Below, one piece after another: positions 27,017 to 35,827 of a stretch of DNA of 64,000 nt; within the stretch, counting starts at the first letter, position 1; each line of letters opens with the position of its first letter. Below the pieces are notes generated by a model. That model saw nothing but the letters and a program-made list of their open reading frames with translations. It searched no databases and was not told the origin of the DNA. This stretch comes from an uncultured Pseudothermotoga sp. (lineage in GTDB: Bacteria; Thermotogota; Thermotogae; Thermotogales; DSM-5069), in contig CALKJI010000011.1 in the NCBI GenBank assembly GCA_937995655.1, positions 62,001 to 126,000 of the forward strand. Reading direction: 5' to 3'. Both the position numbers and the translations under genes were made by a program.

Positions 27017-27610
27017 ATGGAACATTACTATGTTGAAAATCCAAAGAGTGAGTTAAAGGTTAAAAGAGCCGTTTTCAAGCTTAAAAACAACAGAACATAT
27101 CATTTTCAGACGCCTTCGGGCGTCTTCAGTTTCGGTGGAATCGATAAAGCAACCAGAATACTCATCGAACACGCTGTTATCAGTGGGAACAGGTTGCTCG
27201 ACCTCGGATGTGGTTATGGTGCAATCGGAATTGTGTTAAAGGGTGAGTATCCTGATCTTGAGGTCTTCATGAGCGATGTTAACTCAAGGGCAGTGGAATT
27301 TGCAAGGATCAATGCTAAGAACAATAATGTAGAGGTCATCATAAAACATGGTGCATTCTTTGATCCTTGGCAGAACGAGACGTTTGATGTGATCTTGATG
27401 AACCCTCCTATGGCTGCCGGTAAGAGAGTTGTTCTCCGACTGATCGGTGAATCATTTGAACATTTGAACGAAAAAGGTTCCCTGCAGATTGTTGCCTATC
27501 ATAATAAAGGTGGCAGCTACATAAGAAGAGCGATGATGGATATCTTCAGAAATGTTGAAGACCTCTACAAAGAGGGCGGAGTAAGAATATATAGATCGAT
27601 AAAGGTGTGA
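27017..27610 (+). CDS. RsmC-like class I methyltransferase
   Basis: A 197-residue SAM-dependent methyltransferase of the RsmC/RlmG group. The entry segment HFQTPSGVFSFGGIDKATRIL precedes motif I LLDLGCGYGAIG (60-71), and MNPPM (128-132) is the base-amine methylation motif. Related single-domain proteins methylate guanine in rRNA, but the target here is unknown. The ribosome binding site is weak (GGTGG). It is followed after 3 bases by the first ECF ATPase, so the three genes probably form an operon. Confidence 0.85.
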   Translation: MEHYYVENPKSELKVKRAVFKLKNNRTYHFQTPSGVFSFGGIDKATRILIEHAVISGNRLLDLGCGYGAIGIVLKGEYPDLEVFMSDVNSRAVEFARINAKNNNVEVIIKHGAFFDPWQNETFDVILMNPPMAAGKRVVLRLIGESFEHLNEKGSLQIVAYHNKGGSYIRRAMMDIFRNVEDLYKEGGVRIYRSIKV

Positions 27611-27613
27611 AAG

Positions 27614-28300
27614 ATGCTACGGATAACTAATTTGAGTTTCGAATACAAATCCAAAATGGCACTCAGTAATATAAATCTTCTGATTCATGATGGTGATTTT
27701 TTGCTCCTTACTGGTGCAAACGGTTCGGGGAAAACTACACTTTTGAAGATACTGTCCGGATTGTTGCCAATCCAAAGTGGCAGGATATTTCATAATACTG
27801 AGGAACTTTCCCAGAAAGATTTGAAAATGTTGTGTGGATATGTCTTTCACAATCCAGTGAATCAAATAATTGGTTCAACGGTGGAAGAAGATGTAGCTTT
27901 CGGCCTTGAAAACATGGGAATAGCAAGAATTATGATGCATGAAGAAGTTGAAAAGATCCTTCGTAAGTTTGAACTCTACAAATTTAGGGATGAAGATCCA
28001 ATGAATTTATCGGCAGGTCAAGCACAGAAGCTGGTAGTCGCTTCGATAGCTGTTTTGAAGCCAAAATACTTGTTCTTGGATGAACCAACTTCAATGCTTG
28101 ATGACAAAGGATGTCAACAGGTTAAGGAGGTTATTCAGTTGTTGAATAGAATAGGTGTTGCTATCGTGATATCGACTCACGAAATACACCTGTTCGCTGA
28201 TCTTGCAAAGAGGATTGTGCACCTCTCTAACGGGAGAATAGATTTTGATGGATCGATTGCTGACTTTATTAACTCTGACATAGATGATGTGGAAGAATAG
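27614..28300 (+). CDS. ECF transporter ATPase (first copy)
   Basis: A 228-residue cytoplasmic ATPase of the energy-coupling-factor type that drives uptake of vitamins or metal ions. Walker A GANGSGKTT lies near 34-42, the signature LSAGQAQKL near 135, Walker B YLFLDEPTSM near 155. FHNPVNQIIGSTVEEDVAFG is the typical Q-loop region of EcfA/CbiO. The gene pairs with a second ATPase 12 bases downstream. No substrate-binding or T component is intact nearby. Confidence 0.9.
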   Translation: MLRITNLSFEYKSKMALSNINLLIHDGDFLLLTGANGSGKTTLLKILSGLLPIQSGRIFHNTEELSQKDLKMLCGYVFHNPVNQIIGSTVEEDVAFGLENMGIARIMMHEEVEKILRKFELYKFRDEDPMNLSAGQAQKLVVASIAVLKPKYLFLDEPTSMLDDKGCQQVKEVIQLLNRIGVAIVISTHEIHLFADLAKRIVHLSNGRIDFDGSIADFINSDIDDVEE

Positions 28301-28312
28301 GGTGAAAACACC

Positions 28313-28969
28313 ATGTTTCAAATTGAATTAGAAAGTGTAAGTTTTTCTTACGATGATTCGAAAGTACTCTTAAAGGACATAAACATGTCAGTAAGTCGCC
28401 GCGATTTTGTTTTGATCACGGGTGATAACGGCACAGGTAAATCAACGCTTCTGAAGATAATCGCGGGAATCTTGAAACCAAAATCTGGATATGTGAAGAT
28501 CGACGGTAATTCTATATACGAAGATAAGAATTATTTTAGGAAAATAGGTTTTGTCATGCAGTACGCGGAAGATTCTTTTTTCTGTGATACGGTCTTCGAT
28601 GAAATTGCATTTGCGTCGAAAAACTTTGGGTTCGTTGATATTCAAAAGCGCGTGATGAACGCCATCAAGTTGACTGGAATAGATGAAGAGCTTCTTTACA
28701 AGAGTCCTTTTGAACTATCGAGTGGAGAGGCTCGTCGTGTTGCGATCGCATCGGCAATAGCCCATGAGCCCTTTTTCTTGATACTCGATGAACCATTTGT
28801 AGGTTTAGATAAACGTGGAAAAGAGTGTCTAACATCGATTTTAAAAAAATGGAAGGACACTCAAAGGGCCGTCATAATAGTTTCCCACCAACGAAAGTAC
28901 TTGACTAACCTTGCAAATAAAATATTCAAGCTTGAAGCGGGCAAACTTTTGAATGCTGATTCTCTTTGA
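28313..28969 (+). CDS. ECF transporter ATPase (second copy)
   Basis: A 218-residue partner ATPase: Walker A GDNGTGKST near 37-45, Q-loop MQYAEDSFFCDTVFDEIAF, signature LSSGEARRVAIAS, Walker B FLILDEPFVGLD. The divergence from its neighbour fits a heterodimeric EcfA-EcfA' pair. Normally an ecfT gene comes next, but here only a short hydrophobic fragment follows (see next entry). Function would then depend on an EcfT encoded elsewhere, as in group II ECF systems. Confidence 0.9.
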   Translation: MFQIELESVSFSYDDSKVLLKDINMSVSRRDFVLITGDNGTGKSTLLKIIAGILKPKSGYVKIDGNSIYEDKNYFRKIGFVMQYAEDSFFCDTVFDEIAFASKNFGFVDIQKRVMNAIKLTGIDEELLYKSPFELSSGEARRVAIASAIAHEPFFLILDEPFVGLDKRGKECLTSILKKWKDTQRAVIIVSHQRKYLTNLANKIFKLEAGKLLNADSL

Positions 28970-29067
28970 TTGAAAATGCACCAACCTTTCGTCTTATCAA
29001 ACTCTTGACATGGATCGTAATTCTTTCACAAGTAAGAAGATGTATCTTAGTGCTTGTGAATTTTTAA
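28966..29067 (+). pseudogene. Possible decayed EcfT start
   Basis: A TTG overlapping the stop of the second ECF ATPase (TTGA) opens a 33-codon frame: MIENAPTFRLIKLLTWIVIL, then QVRRCILVLVNF and TAA. Its hydrophobic stretches after a Pro-rich lead resemble the first membrane helix of EcfT proteins, at the place where ecfT is usually found. No in-frame continuation exists, and the rest up to 29112 is non-coding. This is a weak resemblance and may be chance. Confidence 0.25.
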
Positions 29068-29112
29068 ATGAGTTCAATCAGATAGTGTTTGTTGATCATT
29101 CCAACAGTAAGT

Positions 29113-30087
29113 TCATTTATTATCATAGAGATGACAGGCTACAGTATGCATTGAAGCTATTTCTTCCAGTTGTGGCTCAATCTCGCCGCATATCTTCATT
29201 GCGTAGGGGCATCTTGTCACGAACCGACAGCCTTGTGGTGGGTTTATAGGACTTGGCACGTCTCCTTTCAGAACCATTTTCTGCCGTTTCATTTTTGGAT
29301 TTGGTACAGGTACTGCCGAAATCAACGCCTTTGTATAGGGGTGTAATGGATTGGAATAAAGCTCTTCACCTTCAGCAACTTCGACCATCTTTCCAAGGTA
29401 CATGACACCAATTCTATGAGATATATACTTGACGACATTCAATGCATGAGATATGAACAAGTAAGCCACACCAAGTTTTTGTTGTAGATTTTCGAGCAAT
29501 TTCAGTATCTGACTTTGTATCGAAACGTCCAATGCCGATACTGGTTCGTCACAGACTATCAAATCAGGCTCAGTCGAAAGAGCCCTCGCTATGCAGATCC
29601 TCTGTCTCTGACCCCCAGAAAATTCGTGAGGATATCTGTTGATGTGTTCTGGCGAGAGCCCAACCATATCTAGTAATTCTTTCACCCTCTTTTCAAGATC
29701 TCTCGAACTGATAATTCTGTGATAGACCATAGCCTCACCTACAATGTCTTTTACCGTTAACCTTGGATTTAATGAGCTATAAGGGTCTTGAAAGATAATC
29801 TGCATCTTCGGACGGAGTTTTCTCAACTCTTTTTCTTTCACGTTTGTTATATCTATACCTTTGAAGATCACCTTACCGCTCGTTGGTTGTACCAGTTTCA
29901 AGACACACCTACCAACGGTTGTTTTTCCACAGCCACTTTCCCCTACAAGGCCAAAGGTTTCACCTTTTTCAATGTGGAAAGTCACACCATCAACGGCTTT
30001 CACATCTGCAATGTTTTTTTGAAAAATGCCACCCTTTATAGGGAAGTACTTCACAAGGTCTTTTACTTCAACTATGTTGGTGGTCAT
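29113..30087 (-). CDS. Peptide ABC transporter ATP-binding protein (DppF/OppF type)
   Basis: A 324-residue cytoplasmic ATPase. Walker A GESGCGKTT lies near 49, signature SGGQRQRI near 160, Walker B DLIVCDEPVSALDVS near 180. The C-terminal oligopeptide-type extension (GCRFVTRCPYAM) carries the Cys motif typical of OppF/DppF. It is the last gene of the minus-strand transport operon, 4 bases after its DppD partner. It powers import with that partner as a heterodimer. Confidence 0.92.
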   Translation of the reverse strand: MTTNIVEVKDLVKYFPIKGGIFQKNIADVKAVDGVTFHIEKGETFGLVGESGCGKTTVGRCVLKLVQPTSGKVIFKGIDITNVKEKELRKLRPKMQIIFQDPYSSLNPRLTVKDIVGEAMVYHRIISSRDLEKRVKELLDMVGLSPEHINRYPHEFSGGQRQRICIARALSTEPDLIVCDEPVSALDVSIQSQILKLLENLQQKLGVAYLFISHALNVVKYISHRIGVMYLGKMVEVAEGEELYSNPLHPYTKALISAVPVPNPKMKRQKMVLKGDVPSPINPPQGCRFVTRCPYAMKICGEIEPQLEEIASMHTVACHLYDNK

Positions 30088-30091
30088 CCTT

Positions 30092-31075
30092 TCACTCCTC
30101 TGGGCTAGAGCCTCTCAGGAAACATCTGATCCTCCTATTTGGACTAATATTCACCAACGCAGGCATCTTTTGACTACAGATTTCTATGGCTTCATCACAC
30201 CTTGGGTGGAATCGACATCCAGGAGGCATTTCGATGGCGTTAGGAACATTACCTTCAATAGTGTGAAGCGGCTGTTTTCCCGGTTCGAGTTTGGGTATCG
30301 ACTTGAGTAAACCGATCGTATATGGGTGCAATGGATTGTCGAACAAATCTATACAAGGAGCCTCTTCAACTATCTGACCAGCATACATTACAAGCACTCT
30401 GCTACACATTTCTGCTATCACACCAAGGTCATGTGTAATCAATAAAACACTCATTCCAAATCTTTCTTTGAGTTGTGTTACCAGATCGAGTATTTGAGCT
30501 TGAACTGTCACATCAAGTGCTGTTGTTGGTTCATCTGCTATCAAAAGTTTTGGGTTACACGATAAAGCCATCGCTATCATTGCCCTTTGCCTCATCCCAC
30601 CAGACATCTGATGAGGGTAATCGTTAAAACGTTTTTCAGGATTTGGAATGCCAACAATCTTTAGCATCTCGATAGCCTTTTTCTTTGCCTCATCTTTACT
30701 AACGTTCTGATGCACAACAATTGCCTCAGCTATCTGCTTGCCAACCGTTATCACTGGGTTGAGCGAGGTCATTGGTTCCTGAAAGATCATAGACAGTACG
30801 TTACCTCGAATCTGTCTCATCTCGTTCTCTGGTTTTTCAAGCAGATTGACACCATCAAAGAGGATCTTACCTGATGTAATCTTTGCTGGTGGCATTGGTA
30901 ATAACCTCATAATCGCAAGTGAGGTTACAGATTTTCCACAGCCAGATTCACCAACCAAGCCGAGAACCTCTTCCTTTCCTATTGAAAAGGTCACATGATC
31001 AACTGCATTTACTATTCCCTCGCTTGTAAAGAACTTTACAGAGAGATCTTCGACCTCAAGTATCCTTTGATTCAT
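30092..31075 (-). CDS. Peptide ABC transporter ATP-binding protein (DppD/OppD type)
   Basis: A 327-residue ATPase with Walker A GESGCGKSVT near 42-51, signature SGGMRQRAMIAMAL and Walker B KLLIADEPTTALDVT. The C-terminal extension GCRFHPRCDEA is the usual OppD Cys-containing segment. It starts directly at the end of the NlpC/P60 gene and precedes dppF-like by 4 bases. Substrate is a peptide by family, possibly a muropeptide given the embedded endopeptidase. Confidence 0.92.
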   Translation of the reverse strand: MNQRILEVEDLSVKFFTSEGIVNAVDHVTFSIGKEEVLGLVGESGCGKSVTSLAIMRLLPMPPAKITSGKILFDGVNLLEKPENEMRQIRGNVLSMIFQEPMTSLNPVITVGKQIAEAIVVHQNVSKDEAKKKAIEMLKIVGIPNPEKRFNDYPHQMSGGMRQRAMIAMALSCNPKLLIADEPTTALDVTVQAQILDLVTQLKERFGMSVLLITHDLGVIAEMCSRVLVMYAGQIVEEAPCIDLFDNPLHPYTIGLLKSIPKLEPGKQPLHTIEGNVPNAIEMPPGCRFHPRCDEAIEICSQKMPALVNISPNRRIRCFLRGSSPEE

Positions 31076-32215
31076 CTACTCACCACCGTGAAGAATTCTT
31101 CGCGCACCGATATATTTTTTATCAAGACTCTCTGAATAATCAGGACTGGCAGGATCAAAACTGTTGATCGACACGCCGTTACTCCCAGAATGAATGTATT
31201 TCAAATCGCCGATATAGATGCCCACGTGTGATGGACCAGGCTTGTAAGTTTGAAAGAACACTAGATCTCCTGGCCGTAAATCTTTTCTGTTTTCAATCAC
31301 CTCTCCTTGTTCAAATTGCATATCTGCATCTCTTCTCAAAAAGTATCCAGCCATCTTAAAACAAAATTGAGTAAAGCCAGAACAATCAAAACCAAAGGAT
31401 GTGGTGCCAGCCCACAAATAAGGAAGACCAAGGTGTTGTTTGGCTAAACTGATTATGTAGGATGCGTCCTTCTTTGATGAAAAGACCTCTTCTCGCGAGT
31501 TGAAAAAGGCAAGGTTTGTACTTTTCATGTAGACTTTTTTCTTTTCCGGTAGCTGTACCAATGTCCATTGATCATCAGCTTCTAGGAAAGGCAAGATTGT
31601 ACCTTGCACAATCTTTTGTTGTAATAACGTCCTGTCTGTCTCACTGTAAATTTCGGCAAATCTACCTATCACCAAAACGAATTTGTTAGAGAGATAGTCG
31701 TTCAAATCTCTTTTATCTATAATCCAAAGATTTTGGTCGTCGATCCAGCCAAGATATGAGTCTTCCATTTGAACAAAATACCAGCTATCACTTTGTTTCA
31801 AAAGTTTGACTATTTCACCCATTCTCGCTTGTGTTACAGCATTCTTTTGTGAAACTTTTCTTGGTCCATCCATCAAGTTCACCACGGGAACCTTCACTAT
31901 GGCAAAGACCTTTTCACCAAGAGAATCTTGTGGTAGGAGCGTCACTTTGTCTTCCACAGGGATTTTTAGAGTCTCGGTCAGTGTTAAGATCAATTCATCT
32001 TTCAAACTCTGGTCATTTGTTTCGCCAAATAAAACTATCTTTGAGTCTGAGAAGTCAACACGAACTGTAAAAACCTTTTCTCTTGTGTCGATTTTCATCA
32101 TGCTTTTGAAATCTTTAACTACTTGATTTGCCTTTTCTAATAAATCCATCCTTCCATCACTCCCAAAGATCATTACTGTCGTTACCAAGAACAAGAGAAT
32201 CGATTTCTTCATCAT
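31076..32215 (-). CDS. Exported NlpC/P60 endopeptidase with SH3-like domains
   Basis: A 379-residue protein with a signal peptide (MMKKSILLFLVTTVMIFG). Two bacterial SH3-like segments span about 105-165 and 180-235. The NlpC/P60 cysteine peptidase domain follows with the catalytic set C278 (FGFDCSGF), H330 (SHVGIYIG) and H342. The arrangement resembles Bacillus YkfC, a gamma-D-glutamyl-L-diamino-acid endopeptidase acting on cell-wall peptides. Here it sits inside a peptide ABC operon, between the permease and ATPase genes. Substrate is inferred from that context. The ATG at 32215 and the next ATG are both possible starts. Confidence 0.88.
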   Translation of the reverse strand: MMKKSILLFLVTTVMIFGSDGRMDLLEKANQVVKDFKSMMKIDTREKVFTVRVDFSDSKIVLFGETNDQSLKDELILTLTETLKIPVEDKVTLLPQDSLGEKVFAIVKVPVVNLMDGPRKVSQKNAVTQARMGEIVKLLKQSDSWYFVQMEDSYLGWIDDQNLWIIDKRDLNDYLSNKFVLVIGRFAEIYSETDRTLLQQKIVQGTILPFLEADDQWTLVQLPEKKKVYMKSTNLAFFNSREEVFSSKKDASYIISLAKQHLGLPYLWAGTTSFGFDCSGFTQFCFKMAGYFLRRDADMQFEQGEVIENRKDLRPGDLVFFQTYKPGPSHVGIYIGDLKYIHSGSNGVSINSFDPASPDYSESLDKKYIGARRILHGGE

Positions 32216-32231
32216 GGCTTTCTCACTCCAT

Positions 32232-33113
32232 TTATTGCTTCAATCTGGGATCGAGTGCGTCACGAAGCCCATCTCCCAATAGATTGAAAGCAAAGGTTGT
32301 CAACATGAGTACAATACCTGGCCAGACGGCATACCACGGTTGAATTCTCAAATACGAACTAGCTGACCTTATCATATTACCCCAACTTGGTGTTGGTGGG
32401 AGTATTCCAAGTCCCAAAAAGGAAAGCCCTGCTTCTGCCAAAATGGAGCCGGGAATTCCTATAGAAACAGAAACTATAATTGGTCCCATGCAATTGGGAA
32501 GGATGTGCTTTACGATGATTCTGAAATCTGACAGTCCTTGAGCTTTTGCCGCCTCGACAAACTCTGTTTCTTTCAGCGCAATCACTTGACTTCTAACTAA
32601 TCGAGCCTTTCCAGCCCAACCTATTATAGATAAGGCAATAAACATGTTCACAATACCTGGCCCGAGTGCAAACATCATGCCTATGTAGAAGAGCAAGTCT
32701 GGAAAGGCAAACAACATGTCGGCAACTCGCATCATGACCATATCTATCGCGCCACCATAGTAACCAGCCAATGCACCTATGAGAACACCAATCAAGGTAG
32801 TTATGATTTGCGTCACAACACCAATCATTAAAGAAACTCTGGCGCCATAAAGCAGACGCGAGAAGATATCTCTCCCATATTCATCTGACCCCAGTATATA
32901 AACACCATTGCTGCATATCCTTGAAGGTGAACCACTTGGTTTTAAACGATTGGGTAAATCTATTTTGTTTGGATCGGCAGGAGCGAAAAATGGTGCAAAG
33001 AGGGCAGCGAATACTATTATGATTATAAATATCAAACCAAAGATCGCCGGTTTGTTTCTTTTCAATCTCTTGTATGCATCTTTGTATAGAGAGAGAGACT
33101 TCCTTTCAGTCAC
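32232..33113 (-). CDS. Peptide ABC transporter permease (DppC/OppC type)
   Basis: A 293-residue inner-membrane permease with an N-terminal helix after a basic stretch (KRLKRNKPAIFGLI), the LGSDEYGRDIFSRLLYG segment of DppC-type proteins and the EAA loop VEAAKAQGLSDFRIIVKHILPN. About six membrane spans are visible. GTG start behind GGGGGTAAC, 12 bases after dppB-like. It forms the channel together with that protein. Confidence 0.93.
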   Translation of the reverse strand: MTERKSLSLYKDAYKRLKRNKPAIFGLIFIIIIVFAALFAPFFAPADPNKIDLPNRLKPSGSPSRICSNGVYILGSDEYGRDIFSRLLYGARVSLMIGVVTQIITTLIGVLIGALAGYYGGAIDMVMMRVADMLFAFPDLLFYIGMMFALGPGIVNMFIALSIIGWAGKARLVRSQVIALKETEFVEAAKAQGLSDFRIIVKHILPNCMGPIIVSVSIGIPGSILAEAGLSFLGLGILPPTPSWGNMIRSASSYLRIQPWYAVWPGIVLMLTTFAFNLLGDGLRDALDPRLKQ

Positions 33114-33125
33114 TTTTGTTACCCC

Positions 33126-34046
33126 CTACTTTAGGCGAATCCTTGGATTCAAAAATGCATAAGAGATATCAACAATGAGGTTACCAAGTATATAAATAAC
33201 CGCCGTGAACAAGACGACTCCTTGCACAAGTGGGTAATCCCTTTCAGATAGTGCCCAAAGCGACAGCCTTCCCAGGCCAGGTATGGCAAAAACGCTCTCT
33301 GTCAGAATAGATCCCGTCAAGAGGCCACTCAATTGCATACCAAGTATGGTCACTACCGGTATCATGGCATTTTTCAGAGCATGAATGAATATAACTGCCC
33401 TTTCACTCAAACCTTTTGCCCGAGCAGTCCTTATATAATCCTGGCGAATGACATCCAAGAGGGCACTTCTTGTGTAACGTGCTATGGATGCCGCAAACCT
33501 TGTTCCTAAGACAATGGCAGGCAATATCATGTGTTTTACACTGTAGTAACCAGATATGGGAAACCATCCCAATTTGAGACCAAAGATCAACTGCGCGATG
33601 ACTGCAACCCAGAATACTGGTGCACTTATACCAGCAAGTGCCACTATCATCATAGAGTGGTCAAAAAGCGAATACTGCTTAACTGCCGAAATAATTCCAA
33701 CGGAAACACCAAGGATAATCGCCACAAGATATGCAGAGAGGGCAAGTTTTAAGGTAGTTGGAAATGTATCACCGATCATTTTTGAAACAGGTATGCCTGT
33801 TTTAAAGGATTTTCCAAGATCTCCCCGAGCAGCATTGAATACAAATCTAAGATACTGAATGACTAAGGGATCATTTAAACCCAATTGTTCTCTGATTTGA
33901 TTTATAGTTTGGGGGTCTGCGTGCTTGCCCACCATCTCAAGTACAGGATCACCAGGAACGACATTCAAAAGTACGAAGGTTATAAGAGTGACACCTATAA
34001 CAACTGGGATTGAAAAGATCAGACGTCGAACTATGTATTGGATCAC
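33126..34046 (-). CDS. Peptide ABC transporter permease (DppB/OppB type)
   Basis: A 306-residue inner-membrane permease starting IQYIVRRLIFSIPVVIGVTLI, followed by NVVPGDPV, the DppB/OppB signature. The EAA loop YIRTARAKGLSERAVIFIHALKN is clear. It has six predicted membrane spans. It is separated from the binding-protein gene by a strong hairpin, which probably lowers its expression relative to the binding protein. Confidence 0.93.
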   Translation of the reverse strand: MIQYIVRRLIFSIPVVIGVTLITFVLLNVVPGDPVLEMVGKHADPQTINQIREQLGLNDPLVIQYLRFVFNAARGDLGKSFKTGIPVSKMIGDTFPTTLKLALSAYLVAIILGVSVGIISAVKQYSLFDHSMMIVALAGISAPVFWVAVIAQLIFGLKLGWFPISGYYSVKHMILPAIVLGTRFAASIARYTRSALLDVIRQDYIRTARAKGLSERAVIFIHALKNAMIPVVTILGMQLSGLLTGSILTESVFAIPGLGRLSLWALSERDYPLVQGVVLFTAVIYILGNLIVDISYAFLNPRIRLK

Positions 34047-34068
34047 TTTGTGACCTCCTGTTGCAATG

Positions 34069-34093
34069 ATGGGTGGGGCTATGCCCCACCCAT
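34069..34093 (-). promoter_or_regulatory. Strong intercistronic hairpin after the binding-protein gene
   Basis: ATGGGTGGGGC-TAT-GCCCCACCCAT is an 11-bp perfect stem with a 3-base loop. On the transcribed strand no T run follows, so it is more likely a processing or stability element that protects the upstream mRNA than a full terminator. Confidence 0.75.
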
Positions 34094-34097
34094 TTTG

Positions 34098-35651
34098 TCA
34101 TTGTTTGTAAGCGTACAGGTACAGAGTTATACCAGTTGGGTGAGCAATAACCCCATGTACATTTTTCTGCGTGGCAAGTAAGTATTTAAGATGGAACAAA
34201 GGTATTATGGCAACATCTTCTCTAAGGATTTTGTATTCAATCTGCCTGTACATCTCTTCTCTCTTTTGAGGATCTACTTCTATGCTTGCTTTTTCTATCA
34301 TTTCCTGTACTTCTTCGTTGTTATAACCTGAAGACATTTGATTGTCTCTTCCAAAGAAGACTTCTATGTAATTATCTGGATCGGGAATATCGGCCCACCA
34401 GTTACCGTATCCTGCAGGTATCTTTCCTTCGTTTCTCGCCTGGCGAAATGCAGCTCTTTCTATGGGTACTATCTCAAGGTCTATTCCAACCTCTTTTGCC
34501 ATCGCTTGGATGATGATGTTGGCTTGACTCAATGTATCCCCGCCAGACTGCCATGCCGTTACCTTACCTATGTTTCCAAGTTGTGCAACGATCTTTCTCG
34601 CTTCTTCAGGGTTGTAATCGTATGCGGGACCTTCACCGAGCGGATATGCTCCAGGTATACCTGGTGTAACAAAGCTTTTTGCGACAACTGCACGAGGTCC
34701 AAAAAGTGATTGAGCCATTTCTTGCTTGTTGATCGCAAGTGCCATTGCTTTTCTGAGCAATGGGTTTGACCACTTTGGATCTTTCAGATTCATTATGAAA
34801 AAGTAGGTATTCAGCGCTTCTTTTTCGATGATATTGTATTTTCCACTCTTTTTAATTCTTTCGTATTCGAGTACGGGTATTGTTACAACATCAAGAGTGC
34901 CGGCTTCAAACTCCATCAATGCCACCGTTGAATCTGGTACAATTCTGTAAACAATTGAATCCAGGTAGGGTAAGCCCGGCTCGAAATAGTACGGATTTCT
35001 CTCAAAAACAATTTCTGTATTGGGAGTGTGCGTTTTCAACCTGAAAGGACCAGTTCCAACAGGTTTGAGCCTCCAGCTTTCACCCGCAGCTTTCACAAGT
35101 TTTTCAGAGAATATACTTGCTGCCGGTACAGCGAGGTTTTGTAAAAATGGAGCATAAGGTTTTTCAAGAATGATCTGGAACTTGTAATCATCGATTTTCT
35201 TGAAGCCTTCCAGAGATGTTGATTCGCCATTTTTGAAAGCGGTAGCTCCAAGTATGGGCTCGAAGAGCCATTTGCTTGCACCCCTACCTTTCGGACTGAG
35301 CATTCTCTCAATGGTGAATTTCACATCGTCACTGGTCAGCTCGGTCTTACCGTCGTGAAATTTGATTCCTTTTTTCAGTTCGAAGGTGTAAACAAGACCA
35401 TCTTGTGAAATCTCTGGCATCTTAACGAGTAATTCTGGTTCAAGTTCAAGTGTCTCACCTTTGTACCTCACTAATGTGCTGAACAGTAGACGAGCCATAC
35501 CGTATGTTTGTAGATAAGTGTCTTCCTGTGGATCAAAGATCATGCGGTCCGATGTCCAGTAATCATAGAGTACACCACCGCGTTTTGGAGCTTGTGCAAA
35601 GATGAATACTGTCACTACGATTAATGCAAGAACCAGCAGAAATTTTCTCAC
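34098..35651 (-). CDS. Peptide ABC transporter substrate-binding protein
   Basis: A 517-residue exported binding protein of family 5 (SBP_bac_5). A signal peptide (RKFLLVLALIVVTVFIFA) ends near residue 20, without a lipobox. Family segments include TFELKKGIKFHDGKTELTSD, PVGTGPFRL and NPLLRKAMALAINKQ. In Thermotogae such proteins may bind peptides or oligosaccharides. The neighbouring NlpC/P60 and M28-like genes favour peptides here. GTG start behind GGGGGG. Confidence 0.9.
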   Translation of the reverse strand: MRKFLLVLALIVVTVFIFAQAPKRGGVLYDYWTSDRMIFDPQEDTYLQTYGMARLLFSTLVRYKGETLELEPELLVKMPEISQDGLVYTFELKKGIKFHDGKTELTSDDVKFTIERMLSPKGRGASKWLFEPILGATAFKNGESTSLEGFKKIDDYKFQIILEKPYAPFLQNLAVPAASIFSEKLVKAAGESWRLKPVGTGPFRLKTHTPNTEIVFERNPYYFEPGLPYLDSIVYRIVPDSTVALMEFEAGTLDVVTIPVLEYERIKKSGKYNIIEKEALNTYFFIMNLKDPKWSNPLLRKAMALAINKQEMAQSLFGPRAVVAKSFVTPGIPGAYPLGEGPAYDYNPEEARKIVAQLGNIGKVTAWQSGGDTLSQANIIIQAMAKEVGIDLEIVPIERAAFRQARNEGKIPAGYGNWWADIPDPDNYIEVFFGRDNQMSSGYNNEEVQEMIEKASIEVDPQKREEMYRQIEYKILREDVAIIPLFHLKYLLATQKNVHGVIAHPTGITLYLYAYKQ

Positions 35652-35705
35652 AGGTATTCCCCCCTTAAGTATGGTTTGCTTGTGTTTTTGAGAATCACAT
35701 AATAA

Positions 35706-35735
35706 AATTTATCATAAATTTACCTGGTTAGTCAA
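35706..35735 (-). promoter_or_regulatory. Probable promoter of the transport operon
   Basis: On the minus strand TTGACT (35730-35735) and TAAATT (35706-35711) are separated by 18 bp; ATAAAT at 17 bp is an alternative -10. The 176-base gap before the aminopeptidase-like gene otherwise holds only AT-rich DNA. Confidence 0.4.
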
Positions 35736-35827
35736 GCCTTCATAGTAACGATACGAAATTCATGTTGTATAAACAAAATGACATATTGGAGCCAACGCTA
35801 TGAACATGAGTTTTTCTAGTTTGAGAT

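Noticed and set aside
29010-29249. 79-residue plus-strand ORF after the ECF ATPases
   Set aside because: Most of it is antisense to the DppF-like gene, and it lacks a ribosome binding site. The short hydrophobic frame upstream is the better candidate for an ecfT remnant.
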